A DNA stretch of 64,000 bases from Litorimonas sp051251645 (lineage in GTDB: Bacteria > Pseudomonadota > Alphaproteobacteria > Caulobacterales > Maricaulaceae), in the NCBI GenBank assembly GCA_051251645.1, contig JBPOEY010000002.1, forward strand, positions 62,001-126,000. The letters run 5' to 3'. Every line of letters starts with the position of its first letter. Position 1 is the first letter of the stretch. Shown piece after piece: positions 26,731 through 34,424 of the stretch. Below the pieces are notes generated by a model that ran no database searches, was not told where the DNA came from, and was given only the letters and a program-made list of their open reading frames with translations. A program made the position numbers and the translations under genes.

Positions 26731-28449
26731 TCATAAAGCCGCATTTCGTCCGCAAAAGCCGCTTGTCAGACGCCCCACCCCATCGCTATAGGCGCGCTCT
26801 GCTTTGGCGTGCGGCCGTGGCGGAATTGGTAGACGCGCAGCGTTGAGGTCGCTGTGGGGTAACACCCGTGGAAGTTCGAGTCTTCTCGGCCGCACCATTA
26901 CTTCATTTTGCATGTTCATGCTCCCTAACACCTTGAATGGTAACGAGAAATCGTGGTTCGAGAACCCCTTTTCGGGGCAATAGGGTAAAGCCTTAGGTAG
27001 GGCGAGCTTGAGCAAGAGCCTTTGCTTGGCAAATTCGCCACTTTCCCAGAGTTTCCAAGGCATTGTCAGGAATTGCATTGCAGCCTGAAACGCCGTTTCA
27101 AAGGGTTGTGGGGGTTCGAGAGGCTGTGTAGCCCTATTCTCTAAATCACGCTTTTGCGTTTCGAGAAGATCGACTTCTTTCTCATAGGCCGCAATCACGC
27201 GATCACTCGTACTGTTCATGATACGGTCGATAAGTTTTGTGATTTTTCCATCTATCACCGCGACGCTTTCAACACTGACACTCTGCTGCGCTTTGAGGCT
27301 GTCTAAGCGTGCATCCCAAATCTTGCGGAACATGGCGCTGGCCGCAGCAAGGAGCTGTGGACGCGGCGTGAGGCTTTTTGCAATTTCACCAAAGCCGTCT
27401 TCAATCCGCTCTTTACGAATGGACTTGCCATAGCGGTCACAGCCCTTCTGTTGACAGGTGTAGTAGCCATACTTCTTGTAACGCCCCTTCGACCATGCAG
27501 ACGTCATCGGCGTGTCACAGCATGAGCACGATACGAAATGGCGCATCGGGAAATCTTCATGAACATGGGCGCGGGCGGGTTTGGGCGATTTACCGTCGAG
27601 ACGATCTTGGATTTTTTGCCACGTCTCCAAACTGATCAGCGGCTCATGCTTTCCACGGAGCATGTGAATGTTCCACTTTTTGATCGTCATGTGTCCAGCG
27701 TAGAGCGGCTGGCGCAAAACATTGAACGGGTATTGATGGGACAGGGGTGTTTTGCGGCTGCCCATGATTGACGCATGACCGCTTAGAAATCGTCTTACAT
27801 CAGCGCCCGTATCGAAACGCCCACTGGCGTAGCCCTCCAACGCCTCGCGAATGATGGAAGCGTTCGGCTCGTCAGGCGTGATGATTTTGCCGCCGTCAGA
27901 GGCCTTCTGAAATTTATAGCCGACGGGCTGATTGAACAGCCAATAGCCTTGATCAACACGGGCGCGCATCTTCTGGATAGTTTGCCGACGGTTTTGTTGG
28001 CGTTCCAATTCACCTTGCGCGGCAAGGATGGTTTCGATGAAGTTGCCTTCGGGCGTGTCCTCAAACTTGAAGTTTAGGCACTCAACAGTTGCGCCACGGT
28101 CTTCCAACGCTTTGCGGAGTTGCAGATGAAACACCGTGTCACGCGCAAAGCGTTTTAGATCATCAAAGATCACCAAAAATTGCTCATCCGGTTGCGCATC
28201 AAGAAAGGCAAGAAGGGCAACCATACCGGGGCGCTTCATGTAATCGCCACCGCCTGACACATCATCGGGGAATACGGCTGTCACCGTATATCCTTTATCT
28301 TCCGCATAGCGGCGGCATCGAAGCTCTTGGCTTTGCAAGCCTGACCCTTCGGTTGTTTGCTTCGTTGAGGACACGCGGCAGTAGATCAGCGCTTTTCGCG
28401 GTGCGTTCTGCGCAGGATGAGATGGGACTCGTTTTGCGTTTTGGGTCAT
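26731..28449 (-). CDS. large serine recombinase (site-specific integrase)
   Basis: A 572-residue serine integrase. The resolvase domain begins YCRVSSTKQT, with the catalytic Ser in the VSS motif. The PF07508-type recombinase domain follows (GYKF, LRQPLYAGH), then a zinc ribbon (SCSCCDTP...CQQKGC) and a coiled region with LLETQKRDLENRA. Such enzymes insert an element at attB without host factors. The last ~50 residues are translated from the tRNA-Leu gene and its promoter in antisense (VRPRRLELPRVLP onward). The C-terminus therefore depends on the insertion site and would differ in the excised circle. It overlaps a small upstream gene by 4 bases. Confidence 0.93.
   Translation of the reverse strand: MTQNAKRVPSHPAQNAPRKALIYCRVSSTKQTTEGSGLQSQELRCRRYAEDKGYTVTAVFPDDVSGGGDYMKRPGMVALLAFLDAQPDEQFLVIFDDLKRFARDTVFHLQLRKALEDRGATVECLNFKFEDTPEGNFIETILAAQGELERQQNRRQTIQKMRARVDQGYWLFNQPVGYKFQKASDGGKIITPDEPNASIIREALEGYASGRFDTGADVRRFLSGHASIMGSRKTPLSHQYPFNVLRQPLYAGHMTIKKWNIHMLRGKHEPLISLETWQKIQDRLDGKSPKPARAHVHEDFPMRHFVSCSCCDTPMTSAWSKGRYKKYGYYTCQQKGCDRYGKSIRKERIEDGFGEIAKSLTPRPQLLAAASAMFRKIWDARLDSLKAQQSVSVESVAVIDGKITKLIDRIMNSTSDRVIAAYEKEVDLLETQKRDLENRATQPLEPPQPFETAFQAAMQFLTMPWKLWESGEFAKQRLLLKLALPKALPYCPEKGFSNHDFSLPFKVLGSMNMQNEVMVRPRRLELPRVLPHSDLNAARLPIPPRPHAKAERAYSDGVGRLTSGFCGRNAAL
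26763..26791 (+). promoter_or_regulatory. predicted promoter of tRNA-Leu
   Basis: TTGTCA and CTATAG lie 17 bases apart, 20 bases before the tRNA 5' end, which fits a housekeeping sigma-70 promoter. The recombinase reading frame on the other strand runs through it. No other gene is seen between 26516 and 26763. Confidence 0.55.
26811..26897 (+). tRNA. tRNA-Leu (anticodon GAG)
   Basis: A class II tRNA of 87 bases. The acceptor arms GCGGCCG and CGGCCGC are fully paired, with discriminator A and an encoded CCA. The D-arm reads GGCGGAATTGGTAGACGC. The anticodon loop reads TTGAGGT (GAG, decoding CUC/CUU), a long variable arm is present, and the T-loop is TTCGAGT. Its 3' end is the insertion site of the mobile element to the right, and its reverse complement encodes the C-terminus of the serine recombinase frame. 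Confidence 0.96.
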
Positions 28450-28736
28450 GGTCTATTTTCTCCCGTGTCTGGTGTCTGTTGTGTTTTATCGGCCTTCGAA
28501 TCCGTGATGGACGCAGACGGTATCGCGATTTGCGATGCCCTGCGCGGTTGGAAGTCTACGTCAAAACCGAGATCGACAAACTGTACCATCATAACCCAAA
28601 GCACCGAAAGAATTTCTTTGGCCTCTTGGTCGGTCAAGTCCATGCCGTCCAAATACTGGACGTATTCAGCCGGATCGAATTCGATAGCAGGTTTCAGGTT
28701 TTTAGACGCGCTTTTTGCAAATGTCTCTTTAGTCAT
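28446..28736 (-). CDS. small protein upstream of the serine recombinase
   Basis: A 96-residue acidic protein. The core (residues ~20-58) reads DPAEYVQYLDGMDLT, then a helix EAKEILSVLWVMM and VDLGFDVD, followed by a polar tail. The ATG has an AGGGGAC-like site upstream, and the stop overlaps the recombinase start (ATGA-type coupling). I recognise no named family. Position and coupling suggest an accessory factor for the recombinase, for example a recombination directionality factor or stability partner, but this is inference. Confidence 0.7.
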   Translation of the reverse strand: MTKETFAKSASKNLKPAIEFDPAEYVQYLDGMDLTDQEAKEILSVLWVMMVQFVDLGFDVDFQPRRASQIAIPSASITDSKADKTQQTPDTGENRP

Positions 28737-28951
28737 CGTCCCCTCCTTTCGCTTTTACCGTGCTCACCGAGGTAGGGGTCAGTGACAAGGTTAGGGCAGT
28801 TTTAGTGCATTCTTTATGATACCAAAAATATGCAACTTTAACAAGAACATAACGTGAACGACTAAGGTCGAATACGAAGTCTCGCAGCCTTCTATTTCTG
28901 AAAAACCGTAGAAAATACGGGGTATTCACGCCGCCGTTTTGATTGACGACC

Positions 28952-28985
28952 GCGCGTCCCTCCGCTACGGAGGGACGCGCTATTT
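28952..28985 (+). terminator. strong hairpin with T-tract, oriented rightward
   Basis: Perfect 13-bp arms GCGCGTCCCTCCG and CGGAGGGACGCGC enclose a CTA loop and are followed on the plus strand by TATTTTTG. No plus-strand gene is seen upstream of it, so it either ends an unannotated rightward transcript or acts on the leftward coupling-protein mRNA. The rest of 28737-29025 holds only the likely promoter of the recombinase operon. Confidence 0.7.
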
Positions 28986-29025
28986 TTGAGCGAATCGGGT
29001 GCATCTTTATCGCGTTCATCGACCT

Positions 29026-30930
29026 CTAGCCCCCTGTCTCAAAATCGGGTTGATTGCGATACCACCACCATTTTTGAGCCTTTATCGGCGGCAGGTTTTC
29101 GACCAACAGAAGTTGTTCGTCGCGCGGCATACGCATCAGCTCATCCGCGAAGACAAGAGGGCGCTGAACGTCATCAATCGACACCGTCTCAGAGCTGCCA
29201 GAAGAGCCGCCTTGTGCGCCGCTGCTATGACTTGTGCCAAACGAGACCGAGCGTTTTTTGAGCGTCGTCAGCCCGCAAAGATGCTCCGCATATTTTGCAG
29301 TCTCGAAATCACGCGAACCGAAATACTGAAACACGCCCGCATTCGCGACGAAGGTCTGCCAGCTTTCCGCGCCGTAAAGTCTTTTGAGCTGCGAGAGGTC
29401 TTGCGTGATCGCCCAGAGTTGAACGCCGAGGCCTGCCATTGTCCCGAAGGCGGTTTCAACGGTGTTCAGCCGCCCAAGCGCCGCAAACTCATTCAGGATG
29501 AACCGCACAGGATGTGGCTGATCATTCTCCGCTTTCCGTGTCAGTTCGATCAGAGCGGTCGAGATCAGCAAACGCAGCCACCGCGAAAACGTATCCATCC
29601 GGTCAAGCGGCAGGGTCAAATACACTGTGACAGGGGTTTGGCCTTTTAGATCGGCAAACGAGAAATCGCTTTTTGAGAGGCTTTCACGAATGCGCACGCT
29701 TTCTAAGAAGTGCGTGTTGGCGTGGGCGGTTGAGACAACGCTTGCCCGCTCGCGCCAGTCCTTTTGTAAGAACCGATAGGCCGAGTTTTTGACGAAGCTG
29801 ATTTTACTTTTCAGCATGCGGTCAAGCACTTCATCGAGTGTGCCTTTGGCTTCTCCCGTCGCTTTGCCGTTTTCATCTCTCTGCATCAGCGGCAGGCAGA
29901 GGATGTCCCGCAAGCGGCCAAGATTGCGGCGTTGCGCCTCCCGTTTCTCACTGACGATGTAAGCGAGAAAGCCTGCAATCAGCGCCTTGGCTTCATTCGG
30001 CCAATGTGGGCTTTGTCCGTCTTCCAGAACGAGCGCGTCTGCATAGAGCAGCGCATCACTGGCAAGATCAGGATCGTCTGCATTGAGACGATCCAGCGGA
30101 TTGAACCGCGCCTTGAGCAAGGACACGCCATCAACGCTTTGTGTGATGTCCCACGGATCGATGATCATCACCTGATGACCCATGTCAGCGCGACGTTTGG
30201 CGGTATGTCGTGCGCTTTCTCCTTTGGGATCAACGACGATCATTGATCCCGCGCTGCGCACGAGGTTCGGCAGGATCGCCGTCTGGTCTTTCCCTGTTCG
30301 GGTCGGGGCAATTGTGATGGCGTGCATATCGCCGTTGTAAATGATGGCTTCGCCTGTTTTGCTTTCTTGTCCGAGGAACAGACCCGTCTCCCCCGTGCCG
30401 TCGAGATTGTATCCCGTTGGCGCAGGCGCAATCATCTTGGCCTCTGTTAGATCGTCCGTGTTGGCCCATCGGGCCGACCCGAAAATAACAGGCAGTTGCG
30501 TCGGCGGCTGAACCCGCACGAAATAATTCAGGACGAGACCAAGCCCCGTGAGATAGCCTATGAGCGCCGCAAAGGGCGGCATCGCCATTCCGAGAGTTTG
30601 CGAGCCTGTAAAGACGGCGGCAGTAATGCCGACCCCTAAGATGGCGGCGGCGAGTTTCCAGCCCTCCTGACGAAGCAGCAGGCGCAAGAACACAAAGACC
30701 AGCGCGGTGAGACCGCCACCGATCCCGCCGCCGATCAATGCGCCAAGAGACTGCACGACGGTTGAACCGCCAAGCCCTTGGGTTGAGAGGCTAGCGATAA
30801 GAACGATGAGTGCGAGGGTGACGACAAACAGCCGACCACTTGATTGTCCGTAGAGCTGATAGTCCCGCACCGTTTGAACAGTTGGGTTTGCCAACAGTTT
30901 TTCGCGTTGGGCATTAATGACGTTTTTCAT
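29026..30930 (-). CDS. VirD4/TraG-type conjugal coupling protein
   Basis: A 634-residue coupling ATPase that brings the relaxase-DNA complex to a type IV secretion channel. I chose the ATG at 30930 because a CAGGAGT site precedes it; the frame runs to 31002. Residues ~1-140 contain several transmembrane helices. The ATPase shows Walker A as APTRTGKDQ, Walker B as MIVVDPKGES, and conserved FILNEFAALG and WAITQDLSQL. No VirB genes are nearby, so it must use a channel made elsewhere. It is divergent from the HTH-type gene at 31.1 kb. Confidence 0.93.
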   Translation of the reverse strand: MKNVINAQREKLLANPTVQTVRDYQLYGQSSGRLFVVTLALIVLIASLSTQGLGGSTVVQSLGALIGGGIGGGLTALVFVFLRLLLRQEGWKLAAAILGVGITAAVFTGSQTLGMAMPPFAALIGYLTGLGLVLNYFVRVQPPTQLPVIFGSARWANTDDLTEAKMIAPAPTGYNLDGTGETGLFLGQESKTGEAIIYNGDMHAITIAPTRTGKDQTAILPNLVRSAGSMIVVDPKGESARHTAKRRADMGHQVMIIDPWDITQSVDGVSLLKARFNPLDRLNADDPDLASDALLYADALVLEDGQSPHWPNEAKALIAGFLAYIVSEKREAQRRNLGRLRDILCLPLMQRDENGKATGEAKGTLDEVLDRMLKSKISFVKNSAYRFLQKDWRERASVVSTAHANTHFLESVRIRESLSKSDFSFADLKGQTPVTVYLTLPLDRMDTFSRWLRLLISTALIELTRKAENDQPHPVRFILNEFAALGRLNTVETAFGTMAGLGVQLWAITQDLSQLKRLYGAESWQTFVANAGVFQYFGSRDFETAKYAEHLCGLTTLKKRSVSFGTSHSSGAQGGSSGSSETVSIDDVQRPLVFADELMRMPRDEQLLLVENLPPIKAQKWWWYRNQPDFETGG

Positions 30931-31083
30931 GATAGACTCCTGCTTAGAAAAAAACGAATTCGTTCTTTTTGAGGAGGCTTTTTGGAGATAGGCCGATGGC
31001 AAGAGGGGCGCTAGAGGGTATCAGAGCATCGAGCACCTAAATTGGAGCAGATCGGAATTGGATATTTCTAGCGTATTGAAATC

Positions 31084-31803
31084 ATGACCGATTCCCGATC
31101 TAAAGATAACGCCTCGTTTCTCACCGAAAATGCCGCTGTGTATCGGCACGGTGCAAAGATCACTTATATTCAAATGGTCAGCCTGATTATGGGCTTTGCG
31201 TCTGGCGCGTCGATCACCAAAGCTGCCGAGAGAGCCGAGGTGCATCGAGATACGGTGAAAGATACATTTGCGGCGCTGCGGGATCGCCTCTCTAAGCCGC
31301 GCTTCAAAAAATGGCTGCAAAGCGACTATGCCAATCTTGCCCTGACCAACGCGCAAGACCGCGAACAGATGGAAGACGCGCGAGATGCACTCTTTCATTG
31401 CCATGGAAATATTGACTGCCAGAAACGGTTTTCGTCAGGGCGACGAAAACCGCGCGTTTGTCGATCATGTCCGGTTTTCGTTTACGTCTCGTCTCACGTC
31501 CCCGAACCAGAACCAGAACGTCATCACGGGGATGCCGAGGCGATGGTCGATCTCGTTGATAAGCTACGCGCATTCTATCGAAGGCTAGGGTGGAACGAGA
31601 GCGCAAACAGCGGCGCGGATCAGCGCAACATTTTTGAAAAACGCTTCCGTCATTTCGAAGTGCTTTCGACGGCGGTGGTGCATACGGACTTCGATGACAG
31701 CGGAAAGGTTACAAGTGACGAGGATGACTGGTTAAGTATCCGGCATCTCGGAAAGGCGCTGTCGGAAGAGTTGAGAGAAGAACCGCTAATTTCATCTCAA
31801 TGA
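31084..31803 (+). CDS. HTH-containing protein with Cys cluster, unknown function
   Basis: A 239-residue product. Residues ~25-75 look like a helix-turn-helix (ASITKAAERAEVHRDTVKDTFAALRDRL). A cysteine cluster follows at about residues 105-130 (CHGNIDCQ and CRSCPVF) that could bind zinc. The C-terminal half is polar. The HTH plus zinc layout recalls the DNA-binding front end of some transposases, but there is no catalytic domain. It is divergent from the coupling protein gene with a 150-bp shared upstream region, so a regulator of transfer is a reasonable guess. Confidence 0.65.
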   Translation: MTDSRSKDNASFLTENAAVYRHGAKITYIQMVSLIMGFASGASITKAAERAEVHRDTVKDTFAALRDRLSKPRFKKWLQSDYANLALTNAQDREQMEDARDALFHCHGNIDCQKRFSSGRRKPRVCRSCPVFVYVSSHVPEPEPERHHGDAEAMVDLVDKLRAFYRRLGWNESANSGADQRNIFEKRFRHFEVLSTAVVHTDFDDSGKVTSDEDDWLSIRHLGKALSEELREEPLISSQ

Positions 31804-31868
31804 AAATGCTAGAGACATTACAAAAGTCTGAGCGGTAACAAAGCGAGTTTCCAAATAGGTGTGACGGG

Positions 31869-33089
31869 CTAAAAATCCATATTGGCAGAGTTGTCCATCA
31901 TTCGGCCTAGGTGATTTAGAAAACTCTCCATCATGTCCTCACTTGCCATAGCCTTTTTGTAAGTCCCATCTACGGCATATGTTAGGATACTTGGGTAGCC
32001 AGTTTCGAGAAATTGCTTCGCTGGAGCTCTCCCATTTTCCCAAAGTCTATCCAGAAAAGTTTCAATTCTTTGGTAATCAGATTTCCAATCTCTTGTGGCT
32101 GCGCTTTCAAAGGCGAACTCAGACCGAGACTTTTTATCTAAAACTCTTAGTGGGACGGCTCCCGTAGCCGTGTGGAAACTGAAAGCCGCACCATCCTTAC
32201 CAAAAGAACCGTGCGCTATATAGTTTCTGAGTTCATTACGAAGCGACAAAATATCATCATAAGCCGCTTTCTCATCAACCAACTTCAAATCAAAAACCAA
32301 TTTACATTTTTGACCGAAATCTCCTTTCAGAACATCCACAATTTCTTTCCCGTTGGTGAGTTCTCCTTTCAAGATGGCGATATGAACCAAGGCTTGTTCA
32401 CACCATGCGAAAAACGCATCAACCGCACTCTCATGCATCCATTTCCCTTGCTCAAGAAACTCATAGGCAGGATAGCTTGTAGATGTGAATTTCCAGCCTT
32501 TATCGGTTTCACCTTCTTCGACTACAACCCTGTCCTTATCGGTTTCAAACTTATCGAGAAGCTGACGACTCTGCTCTCGCAGATATTGGTATTTTTCCCA
32601 AAGTTGAGGGCATTTGGACTCTAGGTTTAGATTGGAAGAAGTGGAGGCTTGGTCGGCACGCCAGAGGAAATAGGGCTTAGCTGCCTTAATGCCTTTCTGG
32701 ATAACCTTGTAAATGGCTTCACCATCTGCGCCCTCGCTACACGAGAGGCGCATTCCGAATTTTTGATATGTGACGCAGCAGCGAAGACCATTGAAATCAA
32801 ACGGTATCCCGTAAGCAAGTTTTTCAGCAGGTCCAAAATAGTCGTATTCGAGTAGATCAACCATCATCAAGAATATGAGATAATAGTTACTATGCGGGAT
32901 GCCACGAAAACCAGAGGACTGCCCCTGAACCTTGGATTCTTCTGAGGGCTTAGAAATACCCGACATCGCTTTCAGCACGTTGTTACGGGTTTTCTCTATA
33001 CAAAATTCTTTCAATTTCGTTTTCCAATTTAGGATTATGCGCTCACATCGTATTGTCGTTAAGCGGCCTGATCTAAGACACGCCGTCAC
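31869..33089 (-). CDS. HEPN-motif protein, putative defence effector
   Basis: A protein of up to 406 residues, not matched to a named family. The start is a GTG at 33089; a later ATG at 32966 is possible. Near residues 275-295 the segment SLRNELRNYIAHGSFG contains R-N-x-x-x-H, the RNase signature of HEPN domains, in a helical context preceded by KAAYDDI. The upstream half has an aromatic segment (HSNYYLIFLMMVDLLEYDY) and a Glu/Lys-rich linker. HEPN proteins are frequent RNase effectors of abortive infection. It sits in the AT-rich cargo beside an HNH endonuclease and a Gabija-type pair. The enzymatic role is inferred from the motif only. Confidence 0.6.
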   Translation of the reverse strand: MTACLRSGRLTTIRCERIILNWKTKLKEFCIEKTRNNVLKAMSGISKPSEESKVQGQSSGFRGIPHSNYYLIFLMMVDLLEYDYFGPAEKLAYGIPFDFNGLRCCVTYQKFGMRLSCSEGADGEAIYKVIQKGIKAAKPYFLWRADQASTSSNLNLESKCPQLWEKYQYLREQSRQLLDKFETDKDRVVVEEGETDKGWKFTSTSYPAYEFLEQGKWMHESAVDAFFAWCEQALVHIAILKGELTNGKEIVDVLKGDFGQKCKLVFDLKLVDEKAAYDDILSLRNELRNYIAHGSFGKDGAAFSFHTATGAVPLRVLDKKSRSEFAFESAATRDWKSDYQRIETFLDRLWENGRAPAKQFLETGYPSILTYAVDGTYKKAMASEDMMESFLNHLGRMMDNSANMDF

Positions 33090-33170
33090 CTAGCTGACGG
33101 CCTTATAGTTGGGTGAAGTGTATCATATTTGGCTTAGTTTGCGTGTTATTTACGTCAGAATTATATTCTG

Positions 33171-33246
33171 CAAGGTGTGCGCAGCGTAATACACTTCGCG
33201 TATTACGCTGCGCGACCTTGGCAAGGGGAACCCGCTGCGCGTTCCC
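33171..33246. repeat. two adjacent long inverted repeats
   Basis: GCGCAGCGTAATAC at 33179 and GTATTACGCTGCGC at 33200 match perfectly around a 7-nt loop. The flanks CAAGGT and ACCTTG extend the pairing to about 20 bp with one extra base. Immediately after, GGGGAAC and GTTCCCC form a second hairpin. They lie in the 400-bp gene-free interval (33090-33496) between the HEPN-motif and HNH genes. A terminator, a transfer origin or a repeat insertion are possible. Confidence 0.6.
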
Positions 33247-33496
33247 CGTTGCATCCCCTCCGGCTATTGGCTCTGATAGGGCGTTGACCCCATTTCAGAG
33301 CCAGCAAACGTATCGCCGTTTCACCACTCGCAAGAAGATGTCGCTCTCCCTGCACCCATCGACAATTTCATTGAGACGCTTTCAGCGCGACCAACCGCCC
33401 ACCGATTAGATGCCGCCAGTGTTTCGTCACAGGAGACGACTAAAGTACTGTAACGTCCCTTGTGAACGCACTCAATTTTTGCTTCAGGATCTATAC

Positions 33497-34297
33497 CTAC
33501 CCAAGCGGCCTGAAAGAAATTTCATTCGGTCCGCAGAGCTTTTCATCGGCAAGAGCGATTTCAGACGGAATGTTGAACACACTGCAAATAACGTTGCTGT
33601 ATTCATCGCCAGACTGAAAAGAGCACGCATGACAGGGGAGCCAATCTCCCTCATAATCGCCCTCGGTTAACTCTGGCACGTCAGCAATAGTAGAAGCTGT
33701 TTCATCTGAAACACTATGGCTATCCAACTCTTCCTCTGACGATTCTTTCTTCGACCGCTCAACGCGCTCATGACACGGCCTGCACAAAGCGATGAGTTCA
33801 AACATGAACTCATCGCCAAGATTCTCATAGGTCAGATGATGAATATCCCGCGCAGGGTTCTCTAAACACCCTTCACAAAGATTGTTGGCTCGCCTGAAAA
33901 TCTTTACCCGCGTTTTAAGCCATTTTTCTGAAGAGAGATGCTTAACGTACTTCTCACTAAACCGACCCGTTTTACGTTTTTGTATAGTAAGATGCTTGGC
34001 GAAAATTTCATCCAGTTGCTTCTTTTTCGCCCGGTCATATGATGGAGCCAGACTTTCGTCCCAAGGTTCTGGTTCCACAATTATGTCTTTCTGTGACCTT
34101 GCAGACCCTCTTTGAAGACCACATTTCAAGCATTGCTCGACATACTGCTTGGAGCCATCACTGACCGTTCTCATAACGAAAGATGTTTTCTCATGAGTGC
34201 AAAATGAGTTTGAGTGCTTCTGAATGTCTCCCGTTAGCGCATCAGTTGGCCACAATGTGACTTCCTGATTTGTCTCAGGGTCGATAACTTTCGCCAT
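33497..34297 (-). CDS. HNH endonuclease
   Basis: A 266-residue protein with an HNH nuclease domain at about residues 140-185. The zinc Cys pairs are CEGC and CRPC, the catalytic motif is DIHHLTYEN, and HERVER follows. The N-terminal part carries another Cys pair (CLKCGL), perhaps a zinc ribbon, and a basic linker. The C-terminus is acidic and Ser-rich, with a further CHAC. HNH proteins of this size are common in phage-defence islands and in homing or restriction contexts. It is divergent from the gajA-like gene with 127 bp between them. Confidence 0.82.
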   Translation of the reverse strand: MAKVIDPETNQEVTLWPTDALTGDIQKHSNSFCTHEKTSFVMRTVSDGSKQYVEQCLKCGLQRGSARSQKDIIVEPEPWDESLAPSYDRAKKKQLDEIFAKHLTIQKRKTGRFSEKYVKHLSSEKWLKTRVKIFRRANNLCEGCLENPARDIHHLTYENLGDEFMFELIALCRPCHERVERSKKESSEEELDSHSVSDETASTIADVPELTEGDYEGDWLPCHACSFQSGDEYSNVICSVFNIPSEIALADEKLCGPNEISFRPLG

Positions 34298-34424
34298 TAG
34301 CGCTCACTTCTTTCTATATACTGCTCGCTGGAAGCAGCAGGAGATAACGACTTTCTTTAAAGAGCTACCTTACGCCAAAACAACTTTTATTTGTGCTTCA
34401 CCTGTGTATGTGCCAGACTTCGAA

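Noticed and set aside
28729..29019. 96-codon minus-strand ORF before the recombinase leader gene
   Set aside because: It runs through the strong hairpin and promoter region, lacks a ribosome site and has no family-like segment.
33280..33453. 57-codon open plus-strand frame with protein-like composition (SEPANVSPFHH...)
   Set aside because: It has no ATG, GTG or TTG start after the upstream stops. It may be a gene remnant but cannot be supported.
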